From assembly GCA_964529715.1 (NCBI GenBank), contig CAZGXI010000048.1, forward strand, positions 1 to 29,370: DNA of 29,370 nt. The letters are read 5' to 3'. Each line of letters begins with the position of its first letter. Within the stretch, counting starts at the first letter, position 1. This document shows positions 17,087 through 28,587 of this stretch, one piece after another. Under the pieces are notes generated by a model that was not told the origin of the DNA, made no database searches, and saw nothing but the letters and a program-made list of their open reading frames with translations. Origin of the DNA: CAZGXI01 sp964529715. GTDB taxonomy: Bacteria > Chloroflexota > Anaerolineae > Aggregatilineales > Ch27. Both the position numbers and the translations under genes were made by a program.

Positions 17087-17269
17087 GCCTGCGCACTTCC
17101 TCCCGTATGTCCAATACCGGGCAGGGATTGTAGCGGGTTTTGCAGGGACGGGACAGGTCTGGGTCGGCGACGACGGACGGCCCGGAGATTGCCTGTTGGC
17201 TTTCGCCCCGGTTTGCGGCATACTGAAAACTCAGAGCGCAACTACGGGAACCAGGAAAGGTTTGTGTTG

Positions 17270-17632
17270 ATGGCCGCTTACGAAGTCTCTCACCCCCGGT
17301 CCGATATTGTGCGTGTGGCCTTTCTGGAAGATTGGGACGCCAGAGCGCATTCCGAAGCCATGTTCCGCGAAGTGTTGGCGTTGCTGGATGCGTGCGACGA
17401 GCCAGTCATCCTGCTGATCGTCGCCAAAGACAAGCGCCCTATCTATGAGGACCGGGCTTTGCAGCCCGCGCGCGGCATCCTCTATCACGACTGCATCAAG
17501 AAGATCATCATCGTGGCCGAGGAGGCACAGGCGGCAGTGGCGCACATGAACGTCACCCGTGCCGAGCGCGGCATGCCGCCGATCCCCATGTTCGCGTTCA
17601 ATACGGAGGCCGAAGCCCTGGCGGAACTGTAG
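17270..17632 (+). CDS. Small soluble alpha/beta protein, function unknown
   Basis: 120 residues from ATG 17270 with AGGAAAGG 9-17 bases upstream (GTG 17264 and TTG 17267 are alternatives). It has no signal or membrane segment. Secondary-structure pattern by eye is alternating: strand 'IVRVAFLEDW', helix 'SEAMFREVLALLDACD', strand 'PVILLIVAKD', helix/strand 'CIKKIIIVAEEAQAAVAHMN' and a C-terminal helix 'NTEAEALAEL'. This resembles STAS/SpoIIAA-like domains, which bind regulators or lipids, but no diagnostic residue is visible so the fold is only a suggestion. Divergent from the URO-D-like gene and convergent with the giant PPC gene. Confidence 0.65.
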   Translation: MAAYEVSHPRSDIVRVAFLEDWDARAHSEAMFREVLALLDACDEPVILLIVAKDKRPIYEDRALQPARGILYHDCIKKIIIVAEEAQAAVAHMNVTRAERGMPPIPMFAFNTEAEALAEL

Positions 17633-17650
17633 GGTCGCCCCGGCGAAACA

Positions 17651-17673
17651 GGGGCGGCACTGCACGCCGCCCC
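17651..17673. terminator. Bidirectional hairpin between convergent genes
   Basis: Stem GGGGCGGC / GCCGCCCC with a 7-base loop sits in the 50-base gap between the small gene ending at 17632 and the giant PPC gene ending at 17683. Position suggests termination in both directions; there is no T-tract. Confidence 0.5.
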
Positions 17674-17682
17674 CACCGAATC

Positions 17683-20600
17683 TCACTCCGCGCTCACGAC
17701 GAGCGTGTACGGCCCGCGCCCGACGCCGCTGCTCACCACCACGCGGTACGTCCCCGGCGCGTCCAGCGTAATTCCGTCCAGGCGGCGCGCGCCGCCGAAG
17801 AGATACCCCCCATCTGGCGCGTACAGGCTGATCAGCGGCGCAAAGGCCAACGCGGGCGTGTCGGCGGCGATGCTGACGGTAAGTGGGGCGGTGATGGTCA
17901 GGGCATACGTGTCTCGCTGGCCCGCAATGGCGATCAGGCCCTGCGCGGCCTGGCCCGGCGCGACGGTGGCACGGGCAACTGCCGGCCCACCCCGGTCGAT
18001 GAGCGTCAGCGTGTAGGCCCCGCCCTCTGCAGGATTGTAGCTCCGCACGACGACCGTGTATGTTCCATCGGTCGGCAGCCGCACCGCGTCCAGCCGGGCG
18101 TTCAGCGAGCCGCCCGCATCGTCGTTATAGGCCACGCGCTGTCCGCGTGGATCGTACAGTTCCAGGATGATATCCGGGCTGCCGTAGACGGCAGCGGCAG
18201 TCGTCAGGCTGACGATCTGGCCGGCCACGCCTTGCAGCAGATAGCCGTCGTTTTGGCCGGGAAGCAACGTTCCCGCGACCGACGCGCCTTCCGTCAGCGC
18301 GCCTTGTTGCCGCAGCGGAGGCAGGTTCGGCGCGGCAGGGTTGATGGCGAGGGTGTAGTCGCCGCCCACGATCCCCAGCGTGTAAACGGCCACGCGATAG
18401 GTGCCGTCCCGCGGCAGGTAAACGCCCGTCAGAACGGACCCACTCCGGCCCAACAGGACGCCGTCCGGCCCGCTCAGTTCGATCAGCGCGCCGTCGGCCA
18501 GGGCCGCGTCGGCATCCAGGCGGATGTCCACCGCATCGCCCGCTTTGGCAGCAAAGAGCCACCAATCCTCGGCCAGCGGACCATTCAGCGTGCCCGTGAC
18601 CGGCGCGCCTATCGCCACTTCCCCAACGTGCCCTGTTGGGGTCAGGGCGTCCTCTCCTGTCATCACGCTGAGGCGATAGGTCCCGGCCTGATCCGTCCCC
18701 GCCGCTCGTACCACCACGCGATAATCCCCGCCCGGCAAGTCCGCCGCACGCAGCAGCGCGTCGCGCCGACGCCCGCCGTTGTCATCCTGAGCCAGCAGCG
18801 CGCCGTCTGGCGCATAGAGCAGCAGCACCGGGTCGAGGTTTTTTTCCCCATAGGCCGCCAGCGTAACCGCCCCGGCGGGGGGGACGGTCAGGGTATAAGC
18901 CGCCGCCTGGCCCATTTCCAGATTACCGCTGGCGGTGCTGTCGAAGACCAGTTCACCCGCCGGGATTTCTGTATACGCGGCGGCGGGTGGCGGCGCTTCC
19001 TGCCAGACGACGTGATAACGGCTGCCGTAATCGTTGGTGTAGACAAATAACGTATATTCCCCCGGCGCGGCGTTCCGCAGCACGATGGGCACGCGGGTGC
19101 TACCGCTGGCAACAGGGCGACCTGCCGGGTCGTAAAGTTCTGACAAAAAAAGGATATTCCGGTCGTCAGCAGAAACCGTAACAGCAATATTTTGCGTCGC
19201 CGCGACGGTGAACGTGTAGGCGTGCTCGGCGTCACCGAACAGGGCGCCCGTCGTGGAGACATCGCGGGCCAGCACGCCGCGCAGCGCACCGGGCAGAATG
19301 GGCAGCGTCGCGCCGTCGTAGAGCGCCAGCAGGTAAGCGCCCTCTCCCTGATCGGCGTAGCTGCCTACGCGCAGCCGATACGTGCCGGCAGTAGGAAGGC
19401 GCAGCCCCACTAACATAGAATTGTAGCCGCGCCCCCCGTCGTCATCTGTTGCCACCGTCGCGCCGTCCGGCCCGATCACGTTCAACACCGTATCCAGGTC
19501 CGTGTTCGGCGCGGCCCACAGGCCGACGCTGATCACCGCGCCCGCGTCGGCCTGAAAAGCCCAATCGTGCCACGCACCGTAGTCCAGGCGGGCGTCCACC
19601 GTCTGGCCCGGCGCGATCTCGCCCTGGATGAACTGGTCCGCCGGAATCCCGCTGCCCGCGCCGAGCGAGAGCGTGTACGGCCCGCCGGAGCGGTCGCCGT
19701 AGCTGCGCACGCGGATGGTGTACTCGCCGTCGGCGGGCAGGCTGAAGCCCTGGATCAGGCTGTTGTAGCCCGGCCCGCCATCGTCGTTATAGGCGATCTC
19801 CTGCCCGGCGGCGTTCAGCAGGTGCAGCACGGTGTCGAAGGCGTTGTCCTGGGCCGTCAGGCTGATCGTCACCACGTCGCCGCGCTGGCCGGTGAAGGTC
19901 CATTCATCCTGCGCGCCGACGGCCAGGTCGCCTTCGACGACCTGGCCCGCCACGATGGTTCCGCCGCCCGGACGGGTCGCCGTTCCGCCCGCGCCGGACT
20001 CCAGGGTGAGTGTGTACGGCCCGCCGCCGTAGCCGCCGAAGCTGCCCACACGGATGGTGTACTCGCCGTCGGCGGGCAGGGTGAAGTTCTGGATCAGGCT
20101 GTTCAGGCTGCCGCCGCTGTCGTCGTTGTAGGCGATCTCCTGCCCGGCGGCGTTCAGCAGACGCAGGGTCGTATCGAATGCGCCGTCTTGCGCCGTGATC
20201 CGGATCGTCACCACGTCCCCGCGCTGACCGGTGAAGGTCCACTCATCTGTGGCGGTGGGTGATAGCGTTGCCTCGACCGTCTGCCCCGGCTCGATGTTGC
20301 CCGTGTTGACCTGCGGAGCCTCGGCCCGGCTGAGCGTGAGCGTGTACGGGCCGGGCGTGTAGCCGTTCAGCGTGGCGAAGTACTGCCCGCCCTGCTGGAC
20401 CGCGAACGGCACGCCGAAACCGCGATATTCCACGTAGTTGCCCGCCGCGTCCGTCAGGTCGAGGTAAAAGTCGCCGCTGGCGTCCAGTTGGAAGTAGTCG
20501 CCCGCCCGCGCCTCGAACGTCCAGATGTGCGTCAGCGCGTCGGCGGTGAACCGCCCTGCGACCGGCTCGCCGAACGTCAGCGCCCCTTGCAGCCAGCTCT

Positions 20601-23600
20601 CCGGCCACAGGAAGGTCTCACCCGGCGCGACCATCAACAGGTACGCCCCGCCTGAACTGCCGCTGAAGCTGCTCACGCGCAGGGTGTAGGCCCCGTCGGC
20701 GGGGGCGACCCAACCGCGTATCTGGCTGTTGAGACCCGGTCCGCCGTCGTCATCGTAGAGCAGTTCTTGCCCACGCTCATCCAGGATGCGCAGCGTCGTG
20801 TCGAAGGCGTTGCCCTGCGCGTAGACGGCGATGCTGAACACCTGCCCACGTTGCGCGACAAGCGTCCACTCGTCCGTTGCGCCGGGAGCCAGCGTCGCCT
20901 CGACCGTCTGGCCCGGCTCGATGTTGCCCGTGTTGACCTGCGGAGCCTCGGCCTGGTTGAGGGTGAGCGTATACGGGCCACCCGAACGGTTGCCGTAGCT
21001 GCCTACATGCAGGGTATACTCGCCGTCGGCGGGCAGGACCAGGTCGCGGATTTCGCTGTTCAGGCTGCCGCCGCTGTCGTCGTTGTAAGCCAGTTCGTTG
21101 CCCTGGGCGTCCACGACGCGCAGCGTGGTGTCGAAGGCGTTGCCACGCGCCGTCACGGCTGCCGTGATCCGGTCTCCGGCCTGGGCACTGAACGTCCATT
21201 CGTCCGTCGCGCCAGGGGCCAGCGTGGCTTCAACGGACTCTCCCGGCGTGATGCTGCCGGTGTTGATCTGCGGCGGCTCGGCTTCGGACAGCGCGAAGGC
21301 GAACAGGCCGGGCTGGTAAGCCGTGAGCACGAGATAGTACTGCCCTGCCTGATCGACGCGGAACGGCACGTTGGGGTTAGGATAAATCGGGGAAACGTCC
21401 CCGACAGCGTTCTCGATCTGGAAGCCGAAGTTGCCCGTTGTTTCCAGCAGGAAATACTGCCCGGCCTCGGCCTCGAAAGACCAGACGAGGGATTGGCCCT
21501 CCGCCTCGAAGCGATCCGTCACCGGTTCGCCCAGCGGCGCCGTCCCTTGCAGCCAGCCCGCCGGCCACAGGACCGTCTCGCCCAGCTGGACGGACAGCGT
21601 ATACGGGCCGCCGAAGTAGCCGTAGCTGCTCACCTGAAGCGTGTACGGCCCGCCCGCCGGAACGATCCAGCCGATGATACGCACCGACGCGCCAGAATAA
21701 GACGGGCTGCCGGTGAAGACTTCGTTGCCGTTTTCGTCCACGAGGCGCAAGAGAGGGTCGCGGAGGGCGCCGCTGGTGAACAGACCAAACGAGAACACCT
21801 GCCCACGTTGCGCGACAAGCGTCCATTCGTCCGTTGCGCCGGGGGCCAGCGTCGCCTCGACCGTCTGCCCCGGCTCGATGTTGCCCGTGTTGACCTGCGG
21901 CGCTTCGACCCGGCTGAGCGTAAGCGTGTACGCGCCGGGTGTGTAGCCGTTCAGCGTGACGAAGTACTGCCCGCCCTGCTCAATGCGGAACGGTGTGCCA
22001 GGACCGGAGTAGTTCACGTAATTGCCCGCCGCGTCGGTCAGTTCGACGTAGAGGTCGCCGCTGACATCCAACTGGAAGTAGTCGCCCGCCCGCGCCTCGA
22101 ACGTCCAGATGTGCGTCAGCGCGTCGGCGGTGAACCGCCCTGCGACCGGCTCGCCGAACGTCAGCGCCCCTTGCAGCCAGCTCTCCGGCCACAGGAAGGT
22201 CTCACCCGGCGCGACCATCAACAGGTACGCCCCGCCTGAACTGCCGCTGAAGCTGCTCACGCGCAGGGTGTAGGCCCCGTCGGCGGGGGCGACCCAACCG
22301 CGTATCTGGCTGTTGAGACCCGGTCCGCCGTCGTCATCGTAGAGCAGTTCTTGCCCACGCTCATCCAGGATGCGCAGCGTCGTGTCGAAGGCGTTGCCCT
22401 GCGCATAGACGGCGATGCTGAACACCTGCCCAGCCCGCGCCACGAGTGTCCATTCGTCCGCTGCGCCGGGGGCCAGCGTCGCCTCGACCGTCTGCCCCGG
22501 CTCGATGTTGCCCGTGTTGACCTGGATTTCGACCGCTTGCACCAGCAGCGTGTACATCCCGCTGCTGCGGTCGCTGTAGGCGCGCACGCGCACGGTATAC
22601 ACGCCGTCGGCGGGCAGCCGGGCCGCCGTGATCAGGCTGTTCAGGTCGCCGCCGCTGTCGTCGTCGTAGGCCAGGGAAGCGCCATCTGGCCCGACCAGTT
22701 CGACCGTCGGGTCGAGGGCGTTGAGCACGCCGCCTATCGCCATCAGGCTGACGCTGGCCACCGTGCCGGACTCGCCCTGGAACGTCCACACGTCCATCGT
22801 GCCCTCGGCCAGCAAGCCGATGACCGGCGTCCCCAACGTCAGCTCGCCTTCGCGCCCGACGGAGGGAAGTCCCTGCTGCGGCGGCACACCCAGTGGCGCG
22901 GCAGGCGGTGGGGCGGCAGCGCCCTCGGTCAGACTCAGCATGTAGGGGCCGGTGTACTGATTGCCCCACGACCGCGCCGCGATGGTATACACGCCATCGA
23001 CAGGCAGGGTAAAGCCGCTGATCAGGCTGTTGAGGTTGCCGCCGTCGTCGTCGCTGGCTGCCAACGACGTTCCATCCGGGCCAAACAGTTCCACCAGCGG
23101 ATCGAGCGGCGCGCTGTCATCAGTCCGGTCCAGGGCAATGCTTACCACCTGCCCTTGCGCGCCCTGGAAGGTGTAGCGATCCACCTCGCCAGCGACGGCG
23201 ATCTCGCCGGATACCACATCACCGATGGCGATCTCCAGCACTTCCTCAACCGGCGTAAAAACGGTCAGCCGGGTTGCGGTGAGGGTGTAGCTGCCGCTGC
23301 CCCGATTGCCGAAGGAGCGCGCCACCAGCGTATAGGTTCCCTCTGTTTGTAGAGGTGCGTTGACCAGGGCAGCGTCGAGCACACCCGGCTGCGTGTCGTC
23401 GCTGAAGGCGATCAACGCGCCGTCTGGCCCATAGAGTTCCAGGACCGGGTCGAGGCCCGGCGCTGTGGTAGTCATGGTGGCAGAAAGGGTTTCCTGCCCT
23501 GGACTCTGGAAAATGTATTCGTCGGTCGCGCCCTCAGACAGGGTCGCCTCTATTGGCTCACCGAAGATCAGGTCGCCCCCGCCCTGGGCGTGAGCAGCGT

Positions 23601-23667
23601 TCGCCACCGGGAAGACGGTGGTCAGTAACGCCAACAGCAAAAGCACAGTCAACGGTCGTTTATGCAT
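17683..23667 (-). CDS. Giant secreted protein of about 18 tandem PPC-like modules
   Basis: 1994 residues from ATG 23665-23667, which has GGTGAGG about 8 bases upstream. A signal peptide (PLTVLLLLALLTTVFPVANA, ending near AHAQ) is followed by nothing but repeats of about 95-120 residues. A full module reads: 'G..V.A.L..GA.DEWTF...G..V.I...', 'DT.LRLL...G.E.AY', the acidic loop 'DDDGG...NS.I', then 'LPADGEYTIRV.S.G...GGPYTL'. That is the pre-peptidase C-terminal (PPC) domain pattern, a small beta-sandwich. I count about 18 modules (boundaries near 23585, 23260, 22870, 22530, 22186, 21900, 21558, 21270, 20942, 20600, 20315, 19965, 19625, 19290, 18965, 18630, 18300 and 17985). Three of them (5, 7, 10) start with WLQG and lack the acidic loop. 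The C-terminal module ends at LVVSAE with no anchor, LPXTG or TM segment. No catalytic domain is present, so a structural or adhesive role is likelier than proteolysis. Confidence 0.88.
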   Translation of the reverse strand: MHKRPLTVLLLLALLTTVFPVANAAHAQGGGDLIFGEPIEATLSEGATDEYIFQSPGQETLSATMTTTAPGLDPVLELYGPDGALIAFSDDTQPGVLDAALVNAPLQTEGTYTLVARSFGNRGSGSYTLTATRLTVFTPVEEVLEIAIGDVVSGEIAVAGEVDRYTFQGAQGQVVSIALDRTDDSAPLDPLVELFGPDGTSLAASDDDGGNLNSLISGFTLPVDGVYTIAARSWGNQYTGPYMLSLTEGAAAPPPAAPLGVPPQQGLPSVGREGELTLGTPVIGLLAEGTMDVWTFQGESGTVASVSLMAIGGVLNALDPTVELVGPDGASLAYDDDSGGDLNSLITAARLPADGVYTVRVRAYSDRSSGMYTLLVQAVEIQVNTGNIEPGQTVEATLAPGAADEWTLVARAGQVFSIAVYAQGNAFDTTLRILDERGQELLYDDDGGPGLNSQIRGWVAPADGAYTLRVSSFSGSSGGAYLLMVAPGETFLWPESWLQGALTFGEPVAGRFTADALTHIWTFEARAGDYFQLDVSGDLYVELTDAAGNYVNYSGPGTPFRIEQGGQYFVTLNGYTPGAYTLTLSRVEAPQVNTGNIEPGQTVEATLAPGATDEWTLVAQRGQVFSFGLFTSGALRDPLLRLVDENGNEVFTGSPSYSGASVRIIGWIVPAGGPYTLQVSSYGYFGGPYTLSVQLGETVLWPAGWLQGTAPLGEPVTDRFEAEGQSLVWSFEAEAGQYFLLETTGNFGFQIENAVGDVSPIYPNPNVPFRVDQAGQYYLVLTAYQPGLFAFALSEAEPPQINTGSITPGESVEATLAPGATDEWTFSAQAGDRITAAVTARGNAFDTTLRVVDAQGNELAYNDDSGGSLNSEIRDLVLPADGEYTLHVGSYGNRSGGPYTLTLNQAEAPQVNTGNIEPGQTVEATLAPGATDEWTLVAQRGQVFSIAVYAQGNAFDTTLRILDERGQELLYDDDGGPGLNSQIRGWVAPADGAYTLRVSSFSGSSGGAYLLMVAPGETFLWPESWLQGALTFGEPVAGRFTADALTHIWTFEARAGDYFQLDASGDFYLDLTDAAGNYVEYRGFGVPFAVQQGGQYFATLNGYTPGPYTLTLSRAEAPQVNTGNIEPGQTVEATLSPTATDEWTFTGQRGDVVTIRITAQDGAFDTTLRLLNAAGQEIAYNDDSGGSLNSLIQNFTLPADGEYTIRVGSFGGYGGGPYTLTLESGAGGTATRPGGGTIVAGQVVEGDLAVGAQDEWTFTGQRGDVVTISLTAQDNAFDTVLHLLNAAGQEIAYNDDGGPGYNSLIQGFSLPADGEYTIRVRSYGDRSGGPYTLSLGAGSGIPADQFIQGEIAPGQTVDARLDYGAWHDWAFQADAGAVISVGLWAAPNTDLDTVLNVIGPDGATVATDDDGGRGYNSMLVGLRLPTAGTYRLRVGSYADQGEGAYLLALYDGATLPILPGALRGVLARDVSTTGALFGDAEHAYTFTVAATQNIAVTVSADDRNILFLSELYDPAGRPVASGSTRVPIVLRNAAPGEYTLFVYTNDYGSRYHVVWQEAPPPAAAYTEIPAGELVFDSTASGNLEMGQAAAYTLTVPPAGAVTLAAYGEKNLDPVLLLYAPDGALLAQDDNGGRRRDALLRAADLPGGDYRVVVRAAGTDQAGTYRLSVMTGEDALTPTGHVGEVAIGAPVTGTLNGPLAEDWWLFAAKAGDAVDIRLDADAALADGALIELSGPDGVLLGRSGSVLTGVYLPRDGTYRVAVYTLGIVGGDYTLAINPAAPNLPPLRQQGALTEGASVAGTLLPGQNDGYLLQGVAGQIVSLTTAAAVYGSPDIILELYDPRGQRVAYNDDAGGSLNARLDAVRLPTDGTYTVVVRSYNPAEGGAYTLTLIDRGGPAVARATVAPGQAAQGLIAIAGQRDTYALTITAPLTVSIAADTPALAFAPLISLYAPDGGYLFGGARRLDGITLDAPGTYRVVVSSGVGRGPYTLVVSAE
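20489..20848 (-). repeat. Internal 360-bp duplication in the PPC gene, copy A
   Basis: Identical, apart from one visible base (20821 G against 22405 A), to 22073-22432, exactly 1584 bases (528 codons) away in the same reading frame. It covers the end of one full PPC module and the start of the next WLQG module. Flanking sequence of both copies is more diverged, so this piece was copied or gene-converted recently. Confidence 0.9.
22073..22432 (-). repeat. Internal 360-bp duplication in the PPC gene, copy B
   Basis: Partner of 20489-20848 (offset 1584 bases). Both encode the stretch running from the WLQG module (EARAGDYFQLD) back through 'GGAYLLMVAPGETFLWPESW' and 'LYDDDGGPGLNSQIRGW' of the preceding module. 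Confidence 0.9.
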
Positions 23668-23860
23668 GGGAAATAACCTCACCAAGACACCCCGCTAAGT
23701 ACCACACCGGACTCAACAGGAAAGACGCATATAGAGGCTGTAAGGTTCCACTCCTGTTCCTGACCGGAGCCGCGCCCCGGACCTGTGTTTAATTTAGCAC
23801 AAGTGCTTTTTTGCCGCCTGACGCCTACCCTACGGCTGGGGTTCAATCCAGCAATAAAAA

Positions 23861-23890
23861 CGTAGGGGCGAGGCATACCTCGCTCCTACG
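23861..23890. repeat. GTAG/CTAC-family palindrome, near-perfect
   Basis: Arms CGTAGGGGCGAGG and CCTCGCTCCTACG (one G.T mismatch) around a 4-base centre. It is 27 bases past the stop of the second PPC gene (minus strand), so it may double as a terminator. The remaining spacer 23668-23860 holds no gene. Confidence 0.65.
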
Positions 23891-23916
23891 AAGGGCGTCG
23901 TTTTCGGAGGACCCGT

Positions 23917-25506
23917 CTACGGCGTAACGGCGCGGCCATCCAGGAACAGCAGCAGCCGGTATGGGCCGTAACCGGAGTTATTCAGGCTGCGCGCCACGAT
24001 GGTGTAGGTGCCGTCTTGAGGCAGTTGGTAGGCGGAAATACGCGAGTCGAGCGCGCCGTTGCCATCGTCGTCGGAAGCCAGCCGCACGTCATCCGGGGCG
24101 TGCAGTTCCAGGTAGCTATCCATGTTGACGCCGTTCATGATGATCGTCACAATGTCGCCGGCGCGCCCCTCGAAGGTCCAGAGTTCGTGTTGGCCGATAG
24201 CCAGCAGTTCGCCGCTGACGCCCTGCCCATAATGAATCTCGCCGCCGCTGACGCGCAGGGGTTCCCCCTGCGACAGGGTGAGCGTGTAGGGGATGGGATA
24301 GTCTCCGTAGCCGAACAGACGAATCTGGTACTGGCCGGGGGTTTGCAGGGCCAGCGTTTGCAGCAGATAAACGTCCGCGCTGCTGTTGCCGGAGAGATTT
24401 TGCACCAGCGCGCCGCTGGAATCGCGCAACTCGGCATAAAGGGACTGGCCTTGGGCCTGACCCGAAACCAGGATTTCCAGCATCAGCGGTTCATCGATCT
24501 GGAAAAAGTAGCGGTTGCCCGACGTGCGTGGGTAGACGGTGTCATCCACCGACTCCCCAAGCGCGATCTCCCGGTCACGCGGGGTGGGTGTCGGGCCGAG
24601 TGTGGGCGGCGGAAGGGTGGGCGTGGGCGGCAGGCCCGCCATCAGGGTTAACTGATAACGACCGCGCCCGCCACCGAGCGCGGTCGCACGGATGGTATAC
24701 AGACCGTCTATGGGGAGCGTCTGGTTGGCAATATAGGCGTTGCGACCATCGCCGCCGTCGTCGTTGACCGCCAGCGTCATGCCGTTGGGATCGACCAGTT
24801 CCAGAAAGCTGTCGATGGGGTTGCCCAGGTCCAGGGCGCGCATCTCGACGCTGACGATGTCGCCTGCCGCCGCCTCAAAAATCCACAGGTCCATCTGGGC
24901 GACGTTGACGAACTCGCCCGTGACGGTGTCGCCGATGGCCAACACACCCCCGCCCATCTCTGGCGTGGGGGGCGGCGTGGGAGAAGGCGCGGGCGTGCCC
25001 AGGATCATCGTCAGGCCATAGGAACCGGTGCTGGTGTGGCTGAAGCCATAGGCCAGGATGACGTATTCGCCCGTCTGCGGCAGCACGAAGTTGGCGATGC
25101 GGCTGTTCAGGCTACCGCCGCTGTCGTCGTCGCTGATCAACGTTGAGCCGTCTGGGGCGCGCAGTTCCAGGTAACTGTCCAGGCCGCCGCCCGGCCCCGC
25201 CTGCATCTCGATGGTGACGGCCTGCCCGGCCTCGCCATGAAAGGTGTAGCGATGCTCCTCGCCCGCCTGCCGGAGGATGCCGGCCATCTGATCGCCGGAT
25301 TGGACGGCGCTCCCGCTGGCGACCAGGGTGCCAGGAGGGGGAACGGGCGTGGGCGCCAGGGCAGTTGCCGCCAGATTGGCGGAAAAGTTGCAGGCCAGCC
25401 CACTCAACGCCAACAGCGCCAGAGCCAGGACCAGCGGCGCGCGCAGATAAATCGGGCGGCGCGACGGTTCGTTTTCGTCCCTAAGATGTAGCAGATCACG
25501 ACACAT
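23917..25506 (-). CDS. PPC-repeat protein with lipoprotein-like N-terminus
   Basis: 529 residues from ATG 25504-25506 (GGGAG 7 bases upstream). A basic start (about residues 1-20) leads into a hydrophobic segment (LVLALALLALSGLACNFSAN) with a Cys that resembles, but does not perfectly fit, a lipobox (residue -3 is Gly). Four PPC-like modules follow: about 62-170 ('DDDSGGSLNSRIANFVLP'), 185-295 ('NDDGGDGRNAYIANQTLPID'), 305-410 (degenerate, no acidic loop) and 415-525 ('DDDGNGALDSRISAYQLPQ'). Between modules are Pro/Thr linkers (PAPSPTPPPTPEMGG and PPTPTLPPPTLGPTPTP). It is predicted to be surface-anchored and to share its domain with the giant protein next door, which ends 250 bases away in the direction of transcription. 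Roles unknown; adhesion to polymer or to other PPC proteins is conceivable. Confidence 0.85.
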   Translation of the reverse strand: MCRDLLHLRDENEPSRRPIYLRAPLVLALALLALSGLACNFSANLAATALAPTPVPPPGTLVASGSAVQSGDQMAGILRQAGEEHRYTFHGEAGQAVTIEMQAGPGGGLDSYLELRAPDGSTLISDDDSGGSLNSRIANFVLPQTGEYVILAYGFSHTSTGSYGLTMILGTPAPSPTPPPTPEMGGGVLAIGDTVTGEFVNVAQMDLWIFEAAAGDIVSVEMRALDLGNPIDSFLELVDPNGMTLAVNDDGGDGRNAYIANQTLPIDGLYTIRATALGGGRGRYQLTLMAGLPPTPTLPPPTLGPTPTPRDREIALGESVDDTVYPRTSGNRYFFQIDEPLMLEILVSGQAQGQSLYAELRDSSGALVQNLSGNSSADVYLLQTLALQTPGQYQIRLFGYGDYPIPYTLTLSQGEPLRVSGGEIHYGQGVSGELLAIGQHELWTFEGRAGDIVTIIMNGVNMDSYLELHAPDDVRLASDDDGNGALDSRISAYQLPQDGTYTIVARSLNNSGYGPYRLLLFLDGRAVTP

Positions 25507-25605
25507 GGGCAGGCTCCCACGATCACAGGCAGCTACCGGGTTCACACTGGCATTTTACCACAACATCCGCCCACCTTTGCCGGCCCGTCATACGCCCGAA
25601 TCGTG

Positions 25606-25644
25606 GTAGGGGCGCAGTAGGGGCGCAGCATGCTGCGCCCCTAC
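25606..25644. repeat. Perfect 28-bp palindrome with an 11-bp tandem left arm
   Basis: GTAGGGGCGCAGCA and its exact reverse complement are joined without spacer (25617-25644). The first 11 bases (GTAGGGGCGCA) are duplicated directly in front (25606-25616). It lies between divergently transcribed genes, so it is not a terminator here. It matches the 3086 element in core (TAGGGGCGCA). Confidence 0.85.
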
Positions 25645-25746
25645 CAGACGTTCATGGAATGGCTGCCGGGAGATATAGCAGGGAGAGCTGTTCCCCCGTT
25701 ACAATAGACGCCGATAAACCGGTTTTGGCTCAGTCAGGATTTCTGC

Positions 25747-26361
<615 letters not shown>

Positions 26362-26369
26362 AACAACTT

Positions 26370-26448
26370 AACCGCCAAGACGCTCAGAACGCCAGGAGGA
26401 ATCAGAGCGGCTTTTTGAAAACTTGGCGTACTCGGTGTCTTGGCGGTT
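26370..26448 (+). repeat. 79-bp AACCGCCAAGAC inverted-repeat element, copy 2
   Basis: Begins AACCGCCAAGACGC and ends GGTGTCTTGGCGGTT with perfect 12-base terminal inverted repeats. Aligned against the reverse complement of 13631-13707 it shares most positions, so the two copies lie in opposite orientation. It sits in the 167-base gap between the transporter and the DUF255 gene; the rest of that gap has no gene. Confidence 0.7.
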
Positions 26449-26528
26449 CGTCTTTCAACTCTTTTGTGACCTTTGCGGTTTAAAAGATAAACTTAAAACA
26501 GAAGACCGTTTTCTAAAAAGGATTTGCC

Positions 26529-28577
<2,049 letters not shown>

Positions 28578-28587
28578 TGGTTTAAAA

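Noticed and set aside
20767..22239. Plus-strand 490-codon frame inside the PPC gene (similar ones at 22351-23352 and 18232-19050)
   Set aside because: Repetitive low-complexity antisense of the PPC modules; the repeats create parallel shadow frames.
17683..25506. Regular repeats considered as a CRISPR array
   Set aside because: Repeats are ~300-360 bp, in-frame and protein-coding, not 25-40 bp direct repeats with unique spacers.
25645..25746. preQ1 riboswitch ahead of the queuosine-precursor transporter
   Set aside because: No preQ1-I or preQ1-II consensus pairing could be drawn in the ~100-base leader.
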